From Volvariella volvacea V23 (taxonomy: Eukaryota > Basidiomycota > Agaricomycetes > Agaricales > Pluteaceae): DNA of 64,000 nucleotides. The notes under the pieces were generated by a model. It did not search any database. It saw only the letters and a program-made list of their open reading frames with translations, and was not told where the DNA came from. Where the stretch lies: assembly GCA_000349905.1 (NCBI GenBank), contig KB722744.1, positions 248,001 to 312,000 of the forward strand. The letters are read 5' to 3'. Positions 34,469 through 46,000 of the stretch are shown in pieces (position 1 is the first letter of the stretch; the number at the start of each line of letters is the position of its first letter). Made by a program: the position numbers and the translations under genes.

Positions 34469-35766
34469 TTATAGGAATGGGGTATGGCAATGTGTATAAC
34501 CAAAGTGGTCTTGATAGTGTTCATGGGGCCCATGCGAGGACTGGGAAGTGCTTGTCCTGTCGGTGCTTGGAGGTTGAGTAGGGTCGATTTCACTCATCCT
34601 TGGGCTACGCCTGGTACCTTGCTTGGGACTTCCTCCCCGACCCTTCTTTAGGACTGGGCGGTGTCGAACGTAGGTGACCGTGGCACTCCCGAACTTCCCG
34701 CAAAACAAAAGTTGGATGTCAACCGTTATTGAGGATCTGAATTACGTTGACACACCTCGTCTTTTGAATTCATCCACCGAACCTTTTGCGTATCTATTAA
34801 AAATTGATGTGCCGTAGATATAATCTAATATGATTGAAGGTGGAAGACGTGCAGGATCCGGAGATTTGAACCGGCCGTACCTGTTGTGTGGACTTCCAAA
34901 GTTACGACTCATGGTCGTGCTATCCGTCACCCACTGTAGGATATATCTCAGGTCCGTCGATCGGCTTCTTTATGCTCTTGCCTCGGAATTTTCACAGGCA
35001 CGTCATCACAACCCAAAACTTCGTTCGGGGTCTAGTGGAGTATGAGAGAGAATGCATACATATACGTGAAGAATGGTCATTGAGAATGACTGCTTCATGG
35101 TATTCGACGTACGCGTGTAAGGTTGCACCCAGATGTAGTCCATTTCGTTCGTCATCAATATCGATAAGTTTGTAATAATCTCCTTCGTAGCCTAATCGCA
35201 TGGCTTCCTGGAAGCGCTGGTGGGGGTCAGTAACGAATCTTCAGGGTAGTAAATCGAAAGGCGGGCGCACCTTTGATCCCACAGCGTGGCGAATCAAGTG
35301 GGCAGCATGTGAGCCTTCTCCCGGGTCACCTACAAAAATACATTTTCTACCATCCCCTTCTCGTATGTTCTCCCTGAATGCGCGTGCCCTAGGTGTGTTA
35401 CCAGACCCTCCGGCATGTCGACCCGCAATTTCCAAATCAATCGCCTGTTCCAACCTGATCTCTGCTGCAAGCAATCTGTAAAGATAGGGAACACAATCGA
35501 CCTCGACTTCACCTACTGGTGACAAAATAATACGTCAAGTCCCCGCCTGGTAGAATCACTATAGATTCTTCGATGGCTAAGGCCCTAGGCGTTTCGGAAA
35601 TATGTCCATGGCAATTAAAGATGCACCAGACAACGTAACGTAGCCATTTTAGCGGCTTTTTGGAGTGCGATAGGATTTTCCAGGTAGGCATGTCCAGGTA
35701 AACGCTGTGCTCGCCATCTTCCCAAATATGGAACTTTACAGAGCCTGCTGGAGTCGTGTCGGACAT
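34469..35766 (-). pseudogene. HNH-nuclease-family gene, copy 2, HNH motif kept but reading frame broken once
   Basis: Minus-strand exons about 35517-35766, 35271-35464, 35216 down to a donor near 35107, then to about 34770, and a last exon to 34469. The N-terminal family block is VYLDMPTWK with KKPLKWLRYVVWCIF. The HNH region is complete: REGDGRKCIFVGDPG, SHAAHLIRHAVGSK, then IDIDDERNGLHLGATLHAYV, with two His, Asn and His as expected. TPNEVLGCDDVP follows. After EADRR the frame must slip by one base to reach YILQWVTDS and the conserved LDYIYGTSIFNRYAKGSVDEF. So there is one frameshift near 34960, or a sequence error. Such genes are common in mushroom genomes; their roles are unknown. Confidence 0.6.
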
Positions 35767-36047
35767 AGTGGATAATGAGAATAGAGAACGACGCAGAGAA
35801 TAAATTGGTCGTGGTGATCGACATTTGTATTGTGATTTCAAGGAGGGTGGATGGTAGTGTGACAGCCCGAGGTGTTTATACCTGCCATGCTACTTGACGC
35901 GTCTCATTACTCTTGCTTATTTTTGGTTGGTCGTAATCGACCGACTTACCATTTGCTTGATGAATTGCAAAGTATATTTCTCGAACTTAATCCCATCATC
36001 AAATTTGTTCAGTTATAGTAATACAAGCATGAAGGATTGGCGCAACC
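35767..36047. other. Spacer between the two HNH-family genes
   Basis: 280 bp of presumed promoter for HNH copy 2 and 3' end of HNH copy 1 (both minus). No other feature was seen. Confidence 0.4.
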
Positions 36048-37551
36048 TCAAATACGCGAGTCGACACCCCGCCTCCACGCATCAATCTCGTTCATTCTCT
36101 CCTTCTCCTTCTCTTTTCTAACCTTCTCAATCTCCTCCTGCATTTTGCGCACATGCGGCAGGCATTGCCGGAATCGATCAAACACTAGGTATGCTTCGTC
36201 ACGTACCATGCGCTTTGTGCCGATAGTTTCTATGCTTTAATAAGTGAGGTCCCTAGCCTGAGCTCTAGCGGCTTCTTCAGTTCGAAGTAGCGCCTTGTCG
36301 TCCTCTGACATGTTCTCAACGGGGCACAGGTTCGGCAGAGCACACTCCTCTTCATAAGCATATACGATGGTAAGTATATAATTCATCCGGCAACATACGA
36401 CTCATCACATACCTCGTCGTCTGAGAAACTCGTCAACCGAGCCCTTGGCGAACATCGTAAACACCGACGCTCCATATACGTAGTCCAAAATAGCAGGAGA
36501 GGGAAGAAGCGCCGTGTCCAGGTTCGCAAACTGTGCGTCGTTGTCCTTCCCATGCCATCGGACGCATTTTGCCCATGTCGAGGTCTTGGGCGTGTCGTCC
36601 AGCCACTGCAGGGTATATCTCTTGTCAGTGGGGAACTGGCAGCCCGCTTCGGTGGCGATGGGGTTTGGTTCGTCGCTTGTTGGGATGTCTTGGCAGCTTA
36701 ATATGTGGTTAGGGGTCTGGGATGACATCTTTTTGGTGAGAGTTGGCCTGTGTAGGAGGAATAACCGACTCTAACCTTCATAATGACAATTCCGCGACGG
36801 TTTAAAGAGAAGCGGATAGAACCAGACACGGAAATCCCGTTCCGCGGGTCATAAATGTCCGAGATTGCGGTTAGTGGGCTTGGAGTGCGACGAGCGTTTT
36901 GGAAGCCCTGGCAGCAGTAGCAGTAGTTCGATCAGTCCCCTCTTCTTCGTTATGATTACGATGCGAGAAGAAAAGCACGAGATACCTTGATTTCATTCGT
37001 GTCCCTCAGGAACTGGAATAACAGCGTACCTCCAGGCGGTTCGCTGGTGAATGCGCATATATCGCCAACGCGGGCTCGGATCGTCATTTCGAATATATCC
37101 TCCTCCCGGGCTGGCGGGAGCGGTGAGGATGCTAGGGAGTTGGATGGGTCGTATGACGACCAGTCTTCCGCCAGAGGGCGTTAAAGCAGAGTACATGTGC
37201 GGGTGTCGATGATCTTGAAATCTACCGCGTGGGTCAAGTGGTTTTGGCCTGCAAGGCTCTGCGCGTTAGCATGTTGTATGCCAAAATGAGAGGCGGTGTC
37301 GATATACCTGTAACGTAATAATAAACTGATCCGGAGGGTAATGTGTTCATCGAGTCTTCATCCAAGGTTTCTCCACCGGGTTGTGAGGAGATATGGCCTT
37401 CCAGGCCGAGAATGCACCAGGCGGCGTAGTGGAGCCACTTGAGCGGCTTTTTGCAGAGGGACTGAACGCGCTCGTTGGGAATTTCCAAGTATACGCCGAG
37501 GTCGTCGACGGCCCAGAAGATGAGTTTGATGGAGTCAACTTGGCTGGACAT
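36048..37551 (-). pseudogene. HNH-nuclease-family gene, copy 1, catalytic segment replaced and two in-frame stops
   Basis: Exons 37308-37551, 36986-37248, 36776-36907, 36413-36728 and 36048-36349 (419 codons if stops are ignored). N-terminal block VYLEIPNERVQSLCKKPLKW. The HNH entry IRARVGDICAFTSEPP is followed by GGTLLFQFLRDTNEIK instead of the His-His segment AxHxIRH, while DIYDPRNGISVSG (the Asn side) remains. The C-terminal LDYVYGASVFTMFAKGSVDEF and a Lys/Glu-rich helix (QEEIEKVRKEKEKERMNE) close it. In-frame TAA codons occur at 37181-37183 and 36237-36239. The first could be removed only by a 30-nt intron, the second by a 77-nt GT-AG intron. Even if expressed, it should not be a nuclease. 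Confidence 0.6.
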
Positions 37552-37644
37552 TGTAGTGAGAGGAGTTGTAGGTCGAGCAGAGCTGAGACACGACCCGTTT
37601 TAGAGGCACTGTGCGGGTGCAGTCCAGGTTGACTGATATATATA

Positions 37645-37740
37645 GGGGAATAGGGACTCGGCATAATGGTGCCACTTGAGCGGCTTCTTGCAGAGGGACT
37701 GAAAACGCTCGGTGGGGATTCCAAGTATACATCGAGATCG
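37645..37740 (-). repeat. Partial duplicate of the first exon of the neighbouring HNH-family gene
   Basis: On the minus strand this reads GATCTCGATGTATACTTGGA and on to a segment matching SLCKKPLKW with one base lost. It copies about 95 nt of the exon beginning at 37551, lies 100-190 bp upstream of it and has the same orientation. It looks like a remnant of a third tandem copy. Confidence 0.65.
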
Positions 37741-37989
37741 TAACAAAGGTAACCAGATGGGATTAGAGAGATACATCTGATGGTTGAATCGACATATTGA
37801 AGGTGCATTTATGGAAGGAAGGTTTCATCACAATTCTATGCCACGCATATCATAGGACGCTACAGGATATAAGCCACTAAAATTTATACACATGCAGGAG
37901 CAGCCCGCTCTATCTATGCTCTACGTAATTAATTCTCCCTTGTACGGGTACCTCGTCTACGACTTGGGGGCACGGATTTTGTGACAACT

Positions 37990-38530
37990 TCGGCTTTTCA
38001 GGGGCATCATTTGCGAGGAGGAGGAGGACATACACCACTATCATCTTCGGCCGAGTTGTCTAGTTTTCTTTTGGGTGGTGTTTTATGAGCTGGTTTGACG
38101 TCCAGAGATAATACAGACAAAGTATTTGACCGCTCCAGCTTTTCAATGGCACTATTAATTGAGGCTAGGTAGGACCGGTAGATCGCTTGTGGATCAACTA
38201 GGTGTTTTCTCGACTCTTCGAGGTATAGCAGCGGTCGTAGTTGATCTGTTGGTAGCCCTCCCAAAATACCGCCAGAAGGTCCCTGAGAAGTTGGATGAAG
38301 ATAGGACCAAAATACGGGGAAATGTGTTGGACGAAATGGCCTTCAAACGAACGAAGCTGCTCTGATTTCGTTACAGCGCATGCTTCGTGATCAACGTCAT
38401 ATCACCGACTGACACACGATGGCAGTTGTTCTTTCCGTTTTCCAGGAGCATCGTAGCCAACACGTATGAATAAAAGAATGTAGAAAAACGATTCGAGATC
38501 ATCGAGGAAAGTATATCGTCCGTTCCCGCC
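37990..38530 (-). pseudogene. FunK1 kinase C-terminal fragment
   Basis: Minus-strand fragment. DDLESFFYILLFIRVGYDAPGKRK (near 38520-38440) matches the FunK1 signature region after the catalytic core. A C-terminal piece, HLVDPQAIYRSYLASINSAIE then a basic stretch PPKRKLDNSAEDD, matches the end of the kinases at 29374 and 24340. The frame changes between the parts, and the N-terminal domain and catalytic loop are absent. It stands head-to-head with an N-terminal FunK1 fragment 90 bp away. Confidence 0.65.
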
Positions 38531-38618
38531 TTCAAGCATCACAATAGACTGGAACGGACACATACCCTATATGTGCATTAGGTGACCAAAAGAACTTAAT
38601 TTACGACACAACTCACCG

Positions 38619-39280
38619 ATGGCCAAACGTGGCACTTTGCTTCCTTCGAAATTCATCACTTCCATGACCCCCTCGTCCAGTCAACCTAGCAATAACCAGC
38701 CAGAATCTAATGATACCCCGCCTACTATCCCTCGTCATCACTGTGTCCAGGATACTCCTCATACAATTGCAACCTCCAATCCCCCCATTCTCAAGGATTA
38801 GGGTGATACCCAAGAGATCCAGTCTCGTATAAACTCAGAACTCGATAGGCCTTGCGCAACGATTTTCGGTGGCCCTCAGTTCACTGAAGAGCTGTTTGTA
38901 GGCGAGGTAGCAGAGGCACAGATCACTGCATTTCTCAATAAGACAACACTTATTCCAATGGCCGGTGGGTCGGTATCCTGGCCTCGCTCACGAATGAGAA
39001 GGACTTGTCCAAGCCCTTAACGGGTATTTGCAACGACATCTTCAAACATTTTTCATGGGCAGACAGAAACACAGTTATAACTGGCTCAGTAAGGATGGAT
39101 CACAATTCGGAAACTGGGATAGTCAATCAGGCAGAGCACCCAGGCAATAGTAAGAAGCTGAAGTCTTCTCCTGACGTGGTAATCTCGGGAAAGAGGGCAC
39201 GTAATTTGGGTTGCTCGAATTTCCCTTCCCCACCAACATATAACGCGTACATCTCATTGATTGAGGTCAAGCTCAAATAA
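38619..39280 (+). pseudogene. FunK1 kinase N-terminal fragment
   Basis: Plus-strand fragment beginning at ATG 38619 with a Ser/Pro/Thr-rich leader. A stop follows ILKD at 38799-38801. Beyond it, in shifted frames, are FunK1 N-terminal blocks: RINSELDRPCATIFGG, FTEELFVGEVAEAQITAFL, GICNDIFKHF and SPDVVISG, then YISLIEVKLK with a stop. The kinase core does not follow; the sequence runs into the repeat-rich gap region. It may be the missing front half of the opposite-strand fragment at 37990-38530, separated by an inversion. Confidence 0.55.
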
Positions 39281-39482
39281 AATGTCAATTTCAAAGGCCA
39301 CCGAAATCAGATTGGGGTCTACGTTAGGTTAATTGAGTTACCTCATTGCTGGTTGTTTATTGACCTGGACTACAGGCAATGCTTCCAAGCACATAAGATG
39401 CACATCTATACGGCATTAATCAACCAAGACGAAGTCCAAATATTCACTATGGTAGCAGCTTGGGTTGATATTCAACCTGATA

Positions 39483-39986
39483 CAGGGTGATTTTCACTTT
39501 TCGATATGNNNNNNNNNNNNNNNNNNNNNNNNNNNNNNNNNNNNNNNNNNNNNNNNNNNNNNNNNNNNNNNNNNNNNNNNNNNNNNNNNNNNNNNNNNNN
39601 NNNNNNNNGCTGTCCCCATGGTGCCCAACACCATGACTTATATTGCATGCCCGAGGGAGATGTGGAGAAGCCGGTATGGCTCAACAGTTCAGATCTATGT
39701 AGAGATACTTGAAAACAAAAGGAAGGCACTGGTACACAAGTGTCCGACAAGCAAAGTGGCTCAATTCCTGATTACACATATTACTTATTGCATGATTTTT
39801 GGTCAACTTGGTAGGTTAAAATTCAGCCTAAACACACCAGAATTCCTGATTGTAAAGTTTATAGTTCAACCTTGTATAGGTTGAAATTGTACATTATTGG
39901 TTGAATATCAACCTACCAGAAAACAACCTATAAACAACCTAGTAGCATACGATAATCAACCTTCCTTAGGTTTTTGAAAATCACCC
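39483..39986. mobile_element. Possible DNA transposon or MITE with short inverted repeats, interrupted by a gap
   Basis: GGGTGATTTTCA at 39485-39496 is the exact reverse complement of TGAAAATCACCC at 39975-39986. Between them lies the 100-N gap and an AT-rich interval with repeated AGGTTG/CAACCT motifs. Two copies of a 15-nt palindrome, GGTTGATATTCAACC (39463-39477) and its complement (39899-39913), are near the ends. No transposase frame is visible, but the gap hides unknown sequence. Target-site duplications were not found. The 12-nt match alone could be partly chance. Confidence 0.4.
39509..39608. other. Assembly gap (100 N)
   Basis: Placeholder gap lying in repeat-rich sequence, probably within a mobile element. 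Confidence 0.95.
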
Positions 39987-40275
39987 GGGGTGGTGCCCAT
40001 AGAGCGGTAGGAGACGACGCAGTCAAAGTATTAGGCTTCTCGGCGGATGGAGATAGTATCCGAAGCAAGGGTCTTGTATCAGATTAAACCCTGGAAGAAA
40101 TGGGGGTCGACTTTCGCAGCACTGTGCCGAAATTGCCTTTTGCTATCTCAACAACTATTTCACAAAAGGTATAACCTCGCTTCTCCTTCCGGGGTCGGCT
40201 TCAAATTCGCTCATGATCGTATTTCTATTCCCTCAATGAACCTCGACACTTGTCGACATATGAACTCGTGATAAA
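39987..40275. other. Intergenic, nothing recognised
   Basis: Short region between the putative element and the 3' end of the Tudor-type gene. No feature was supported. Confidence 0.4.
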
Positions 40276-40657
40276 TCATGCATCAACTTCATTCAACTCG
40301 TGTGCGAGCTTTACGGCGTCATTCTATCCAGGAATGAGAACTAGAGTGCAATCACAATGACACCCACTCACCCCTTCACGAGAAATCTTCACGGCAGGAT
40401 CACCTTTTCGGGCATTACGAGTGATAGTGTTCCCCTATCATCCTCGATTTCAGACTCGGTAAGGGGTCAAAAGTTCTAACTTACCTTATCGCTCTTCACC
40501 TGAGCCTTTCCTTCTTTGACAACTTCAGCTACCTTTCCCGAAGGCTGCCCTCCGCCCCAGTTCCAACTATGATCGAGGAGTGTATGTGAGGAGAGGCAAA
40601 TTTAATTTAATCGCATACGTACGAGACTTCTTGCCCTTTCTTAAGTTGATCAGTCAT
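40276..40657 (-). CDS. Small HVA1/DUF2945-type Tudor-like protein, 75 aa
   Basis: Four exons on the minus strand (40623-40657, 40485-40566, 40372-40434, 40276-40323) encode 75 aa. The sequence MTDQLKKGQEVS, WNWGGGQPSGKVAEVVKEGK, GNTITRNARKGDPAVKI and the final NDAVKLAHELNEVD fit the hypervirulence-associated-protein (HVA1) Tudor-like domain, found widely in bacteria and fungi as small single-domain proteins of unknown function. The pattern KxGxxVxWxWGxGxxxGxV is the clearest mark. All four junctions are GT-AG and in phase. It lies downstream of, and on the same strand as, the 41-kb gene, whose stop is 280 bp upstream of this start. The name of the family does not imply pathogenicity here. Confidence 0.85.
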
Positions 40658-40940
40658 GGAAGTATATTGAGGTGGTGGTGGTTCGGGATGAGATTAATTG
40701 ATGTGAGGACCCCTAAACTCCCTGGCTCATATACCGAATAGGGACTTGGAGATTTGCTGAGCGAAGACACCGCTTTTATTGTCACCCGATTCTGTTGAGC
40801 TAGGTATCTCTGATGGGAGACGGAAGTTGCTATTCGGTTTATTTCAGGACAGCATGTTAAATCATTCAGTTTCAACAATACTGGGGCGCATCACAACTTT
40901 GAGAAAAACACCAACTAGACTATTACTCCATCTACTCCTA

Positions 40941-42144
40941 TTAAAAGGCATTATTGATCGCCGCAATCCACCTGACCTCATTCGTAGGCCATCTAGCTTC
41001 CTCATCTTGTTCCGCGTGAATGAACTGCCCGGTCACAGTCGAAGCGCTGCTGCTACAAACACGGCGGAAAGGCACACCGTTCAGCATCCGACCGAATATA
41101 TTCTCAGTAGCAGTCAAATTGCAGGCGCTCTCGGTGCGCAGAGGTACGGTGATCTTCCAGTGGGATGGGAATACTGCCTTGAGTGTACCTTGAAGACGGC
41201 GGACGGGATGGCTGGGGTTTGTGTACCAGGAGGAGTATTCTACGATTACAGAGAGTGAGCAGTAGTGAGATACGCGCTGCAGATGATGCGATGGAACATA
41301 CCAAGACCGGTGGACAAGAATATGTCGTCGCTGGAGCAGCTACGCTCCTTTTTGCCATGCATTTGTATGTAAGCGCAAGTGGCAGAGGGACACCCGCCGT
41401 TGAGGTTTTGCCACATGCGAATGGCAACGGCGGCGTGGAAGAACGGCTGGGTCTAAAATGGAATGCGGGGATTAGTCCCCGAACGGACGACGAGACGTTG
41501 GGGCAGTAGCCTACATTATCATGTGCAGCATCTGTTTTCATATACGTCGAAATACAACTGGATGGAGCTGAATATGCCTCCCGATGCCTTCCAGCGATCA
41601 AGAGGGACTTTGCCCCAGTCCCACGGAACAATGCTGCAGCCTGTTGGGGGACGTAGAACTCCGATACGGGATGGGGAGTGGAAAAGTGAAGGTTTTTGGA
41701 AACTGCTGCCTTAGTTGCGGGTACTACAACTAGGCCCCATCCTCGTGTGTAGTACGGTCGTACAGTTCCTATGGTGGTAGTCTCTGCTAATACGCAGTAT
41801 GATCGACCACCGGCGATGGTCTCCTGAAAAGGTCGGATAGTGTAGTAGGCCTTGATGGGATCGGGAACGGACAAGGAGGTGCAGTCGCCATCCACGTTAA
41901 GAAGACGGGTGACGGCCTGGACCCAAGCAAACTGCTCGGCACTCGTGGGTTGGGCAATGACGTAAGTGAGCCAGTCGTACGTGTTTTCTGGGACAGTGTA
42001 TGCGTGGAAGCAGTCGACGAGAGCTCGAATGGTGGGCCAGGGAGTAGAAAGGCAGGTAATCCTCCCAGGTGAAGCCGAGGATGCGAAGTACTGTAGTCCG
42101 AGGAGGGATAGGAAGGCATTTCCAACAGCACCAACGTCGAACAT
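40941..42144 (-). CDS. Unnamed protein with conserved AHD-x-PFF motif, likely secreted (family not named)
   Basis: Exons on the minus strand 41515-42144, 41302-41452 and 40941-41239 encode 359 aa. The N-terminus (FDVGAVGNAFLSLLGLQYFASSA) could be a signal peptide or anchor. Distinct blocks are IRPFQETIAGGRSYCVLAET, YYTRGWGLVVVPATK, AAALFRGTGAKSLLIAGRHREA and DAAHDNTQPFFHAAVAI. Cys-containing segments follow (NGGCPSATCAYIQMHGK, CSSDDIFLSTGL, ESACNLTATENIFGRMLNG, RRVCSS). The blocks look like a mushroom-specific conserved family, and the His/Asp-rich DAAHD and Ser-Leu-Leu-Ile-Ala-Gly-Arg motifs suggest an enzyme, but I cannot name it. An upstream ATG (42214) with a GT-AG intron would add only a few residues. 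Introns are GT-AG and phases agree. Confidence 0.75.
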
Positions 42145-43056
42145 AGCGAACTAGATCTGTTAAATAACTGATGAGATTATCCGAAGCAAGGATCAGAGCA
42201 AAGGATACCCACATGCTTGTGATTTATGAGGGAGCGCAGGTACCAGTTGGGAGTTGGTTAAGATAGTGGATGCTTTTATGCTTGTTGGCTCTTCTGTCAC
42301 TGTAAAGCTTATATACACCATGAGAGGACAAGTCCGTGAATTCTGTGGGGTGAGCCCCCAAACTTCACCTTTCATGGACTGGTGAGGATCTGGAAACTCA
42401 CTGAGAGCTGAGATCAAAAGCTGACATGGCACCAGCTGGCCATCGAATGAATAGTCGATGTCCGAATTGTTAAGTAAAATCGATACCTCGCCAAACCTGC
42501 CTCTGCGAAGTTGTTGGGCTCCTCATACGAACTTAGTCCTGGCTTGATTTGCACTGAATTGTCGTGGATATAAATGGAAACAAGTTCCCATCACGTCCGC
42601 TGCACACCCGGCTAATCACCCCAACAGGTCGACTGGCAGACAGGCTGAGCTCAGCACCAAAGTTCAGGAGGCTTGCTGCTTAGCGCTCGGCCCATTTTGC
42701 CTTTTGAACCTTTTCACCGTCCTTGTCTGCCCTTCTGCGAGTGGGATCCGAGGCCAGCGTCGCAGCCATACAGCCGTTGGAACAACTCTGACCATTACGA
42801 GAACACTGCACAAAGGACGGATAGGCTCCGGCCAGCAGACACACGACCACGACCCATCAACACGACATCCAACCATACAATTGACATCCAGCATTGACCC
42901 CTGCACAATCACATTACCCATCTATCACTAGTTCAAACCTTCACATACGGCTCGGCCTTTACCTTTCAGCATCAACGTACAGCACCGTCGAGGACTCGAG
43001 GCAGCTTTTGGTTTACGAGATCGAACATTAAGCGTTACCGCACTAATACACCGGCG
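42145..43056. other. Divergent intergenic region
   Basis: 912 bp between the divergent starts of the minus-strand 41-kb gene and VPS41. C-rich pyrimidine tracts precede VPS41. No other gene is supported. Confidence 0.45.
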
Positions 43057-46000
43057 ATGACTTCATCAATGCCAATATCACCCTCTGCGTCGTCTCCGCC
43101 TGCCATATCTATACAATCACCGCATGCTACAGCAAGATATGAACAATACGATTATCCTTTGAATTTCGACGCGAATGGCGGGCATGCGGCGTTTTTGGGG
43201 ATGCCGCTGTCGGCCAGTCCTGGGGCTGGGACGGGGATCGCGTCGAGTCCCAAGTCGGGCTTTAGCGGGAATGGAGTTAATGGGAATGGGTTCGGAGGAA
43301 GGGGAGAGGAAAGAGATGGGTACAGGTTCACGTCTAGTCCGGCACCGTTGAGTGATGACGGAGAGGAGGATGACGACCAAGTCGAACAGCAGCATGCGAA
43401 GCGGCGGAGGGTTGATGGTGCCCTCAGCGATGAAGAAAGCGAGGAAGACGATGACGAAGAAGAGGAAGACGAGGATGATGAAGACGAAGAGCCCACATTG
43501 AAATATGAGCGTATAACGGGTGCTGTGCCCGACTTGTTGAAGAAAGACTCTGCTGCTGCTGTCACAGTTGCCAATGGCATTATGGTGTGTTCGGTTTCGT
43601 CATTTTCTTTTCCCGTCCCCTGTCCCTTTTAGCACCCTGCCATCGCCGGAAGCAAGGAAAGACTAATGTCGACGGAACCACTCTTCACCTCTTAGGCGCT
43701 GGGAACACACGCTGGCATTATCCACGTCATGGACCTAACAGGAAAGCGCATCAAGTCATACAAACCACACGTCGCGTCTATCATGGATATCTCGCTGGAT
43801 GCTACCGCTGATTTCGTGGCTACTGCTTCAATGGACGGTAAGTATATTCCGATTTTCGCCTCCGTCGTCTTCCATCAAGACAGACTTTACATTTACACCT
43901 CCTCATAGGACAGACAGTCGTACACTCCCTCTCCACGCCCGAGTCCTACACCTTTGACGTGAAGCGACCTATGCGGACTATTGCTATGGAACCAAACTTT
44001 GCGAAAAAGGGCACCAGGGCGTTTGTTTCAGGCGGGCTGGCCGGAGATCTGATACTGCGGGAGAAGGGGTGGCTAGGGCACAAAGAGACGCTGTTGCATG
44101 CAGGCGAAGGACCGATTTGGCAGGTGAGGTGGAGAGGAAGGTTGATTGCTTGGGCGAATGACTATGTATGTTCCTTTTCCACCTTCACCTCCCCTGTCAT
44201 CTAATCATGTTTCCCTGTCTAATCTTATGCTATACAGGGCGTCAAAATCTACGACACACACTCGCAATCTCGCATCACCTTCATCGACAGACCACCCAAC
44301 AGTCCTCGCGCAGACTTATTCAAGTGCACCCTCCACTGGCAAGACGACTCGACCCTCCTCATTGCCTGGGCAGACCAAATCAAAGTCTGTCGTATCAGAC
44401 ACAGACCCAAAGCCACTGTCTCGGGAGGAGGACTAAGTAGCGGTGCTTCGGGAAACCAGCTCCCGCTCCTGGTGGAAGTGACACAAGTCTTCGAAGTCGA
44501 CGGAATGATCTCAGGAATCGTGCCGCACCCCACGCCCACGCCCGCCGGTGCCATTTCCCAGCCATTTTCGCCCGTGCAGAGTTTGAGCACAAAGGGGGAC
44601 GAAGCGCCGACAGTGGAAGGAAGCGAGAAGGACGACGCGAGCATCAACGCGAAGGGCACAATTGGGTCTGCGTCGATTAGGAATAATACGACGCGGAGCT
44701 CGACACCGAGCAAGCGGGGTCAGATGCACGTTCAGGTGCAGGCGCAGGGACAGCCCCCGGCCGGGTCGCAGCCTCAGTCCCCGGCTCCATCCTCAGCAGC
44801 TGCGTCGCTCCCGCCCATATCGGCGTCCATACCCCCTCCGCCTCCCTCGTCTCAGCCCACCCTTGCGCCGGCCCCGCCGGGCACGCCGTCTAGACCCTCG
44901 CTCGCGCAGACCACGTCCCAGATTCATCCGATAACGCTCACGTCGTTCCTCATCCTGGCGTACACGCCCCCAGAGAGCTTCTACAACGAGAAGACGGAGG
45001 ACAAGGCGCAGCAGGCGCGGAAGCTGGCCGAGCGGCCGGAGCTGCGGATCATCTCGAGGGCGGGGGAGGAGATTGCGTCGGATGCGCTGACGGTGGCGGG
45101 GTTCCAGACCTGGAGTTGTAATGATTACCAGCTGGTCGAGGTTGATAATGGTGCTGGTCAAGGAGCGGGGGGTGGTGGCTTGGGGTGGGGTTTGGGTCTG
45201 GTTGGGGGAGGAGGAGGGGGTGCGGGTGGTGCGAGTCAGGTTAATGGTGTGCTTGGTGATCAGGGGAAGTGGTATGTTGTTATGAGTCCGAAGGACTTGG
45301 TGTTGGTTAAGCCGAGGGATAAGCGGGACCATGTTGCGTGGTTGTTGGAGAGGGAGAGGTATGAGGAGGCGTTGGATGAGGTTGAGAAGATTGAGGCTAT
45401 GGGTGGGAGTATTAGTATTGATGGCGCGGAGGATGGGTTGAAGGCGAAGGAGATTGGACAGAGATATGTTACTTGGTTAGTTGAGGAGGGTGGGTTTTTC
45501 TTACTCCCTGAGCGATTGGGTGAGGTGCTTACTGTATGCGTTTTGTAACAGGTGATTTCGTGAAAGCTGCTAGGCTGTGTCCGAAAGTATGCGGTGGGGA
45601 TACGAAGAGATGGGAGACGTGGATATTCAAGTTTGCAGGGGAGCAGCAGCTGGAGGTGACTCGTCTGTGGTTAGAGTTTGTATGTTTTCTGATATTGTCA
45701 TTCTCGTTTTAGACGATCATGCCTTATGTCCCAATCGACTCGCCGAGGTTGGACCACCTTGTGTATGAGATGATGTTGGCGCACTATCTCGCTCAAGATC
45801 GACAGGTGTGTGCCTTCCTCACGTTTTCGTGCATATACTCACTGGAGATCACTTAGATGCTGTTAAAAACGATCAAGGAATGGCCAAGAGAGATATACGA
45901 CATTGGGGCTGTCATTGTGGCTGTCCAGGCTGAACTGGATCGAACGGCGACTACTTCGAACCATATCTCCTCAACGCCCAGAAATGTCATTTTGATGGAG

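Noticed and set aside
41787..42134. Second minus-strand frame of 115 codons inside the 41-kb gene
   Set aside because: Out-of-frame shadow of the conserved first exon.
44249..45332. Minus-strand frames of 154 and 179 codons opposite VPS41
   Set aside because: Mirror frames of the Pro/Ser/Gly low-complexity insert.
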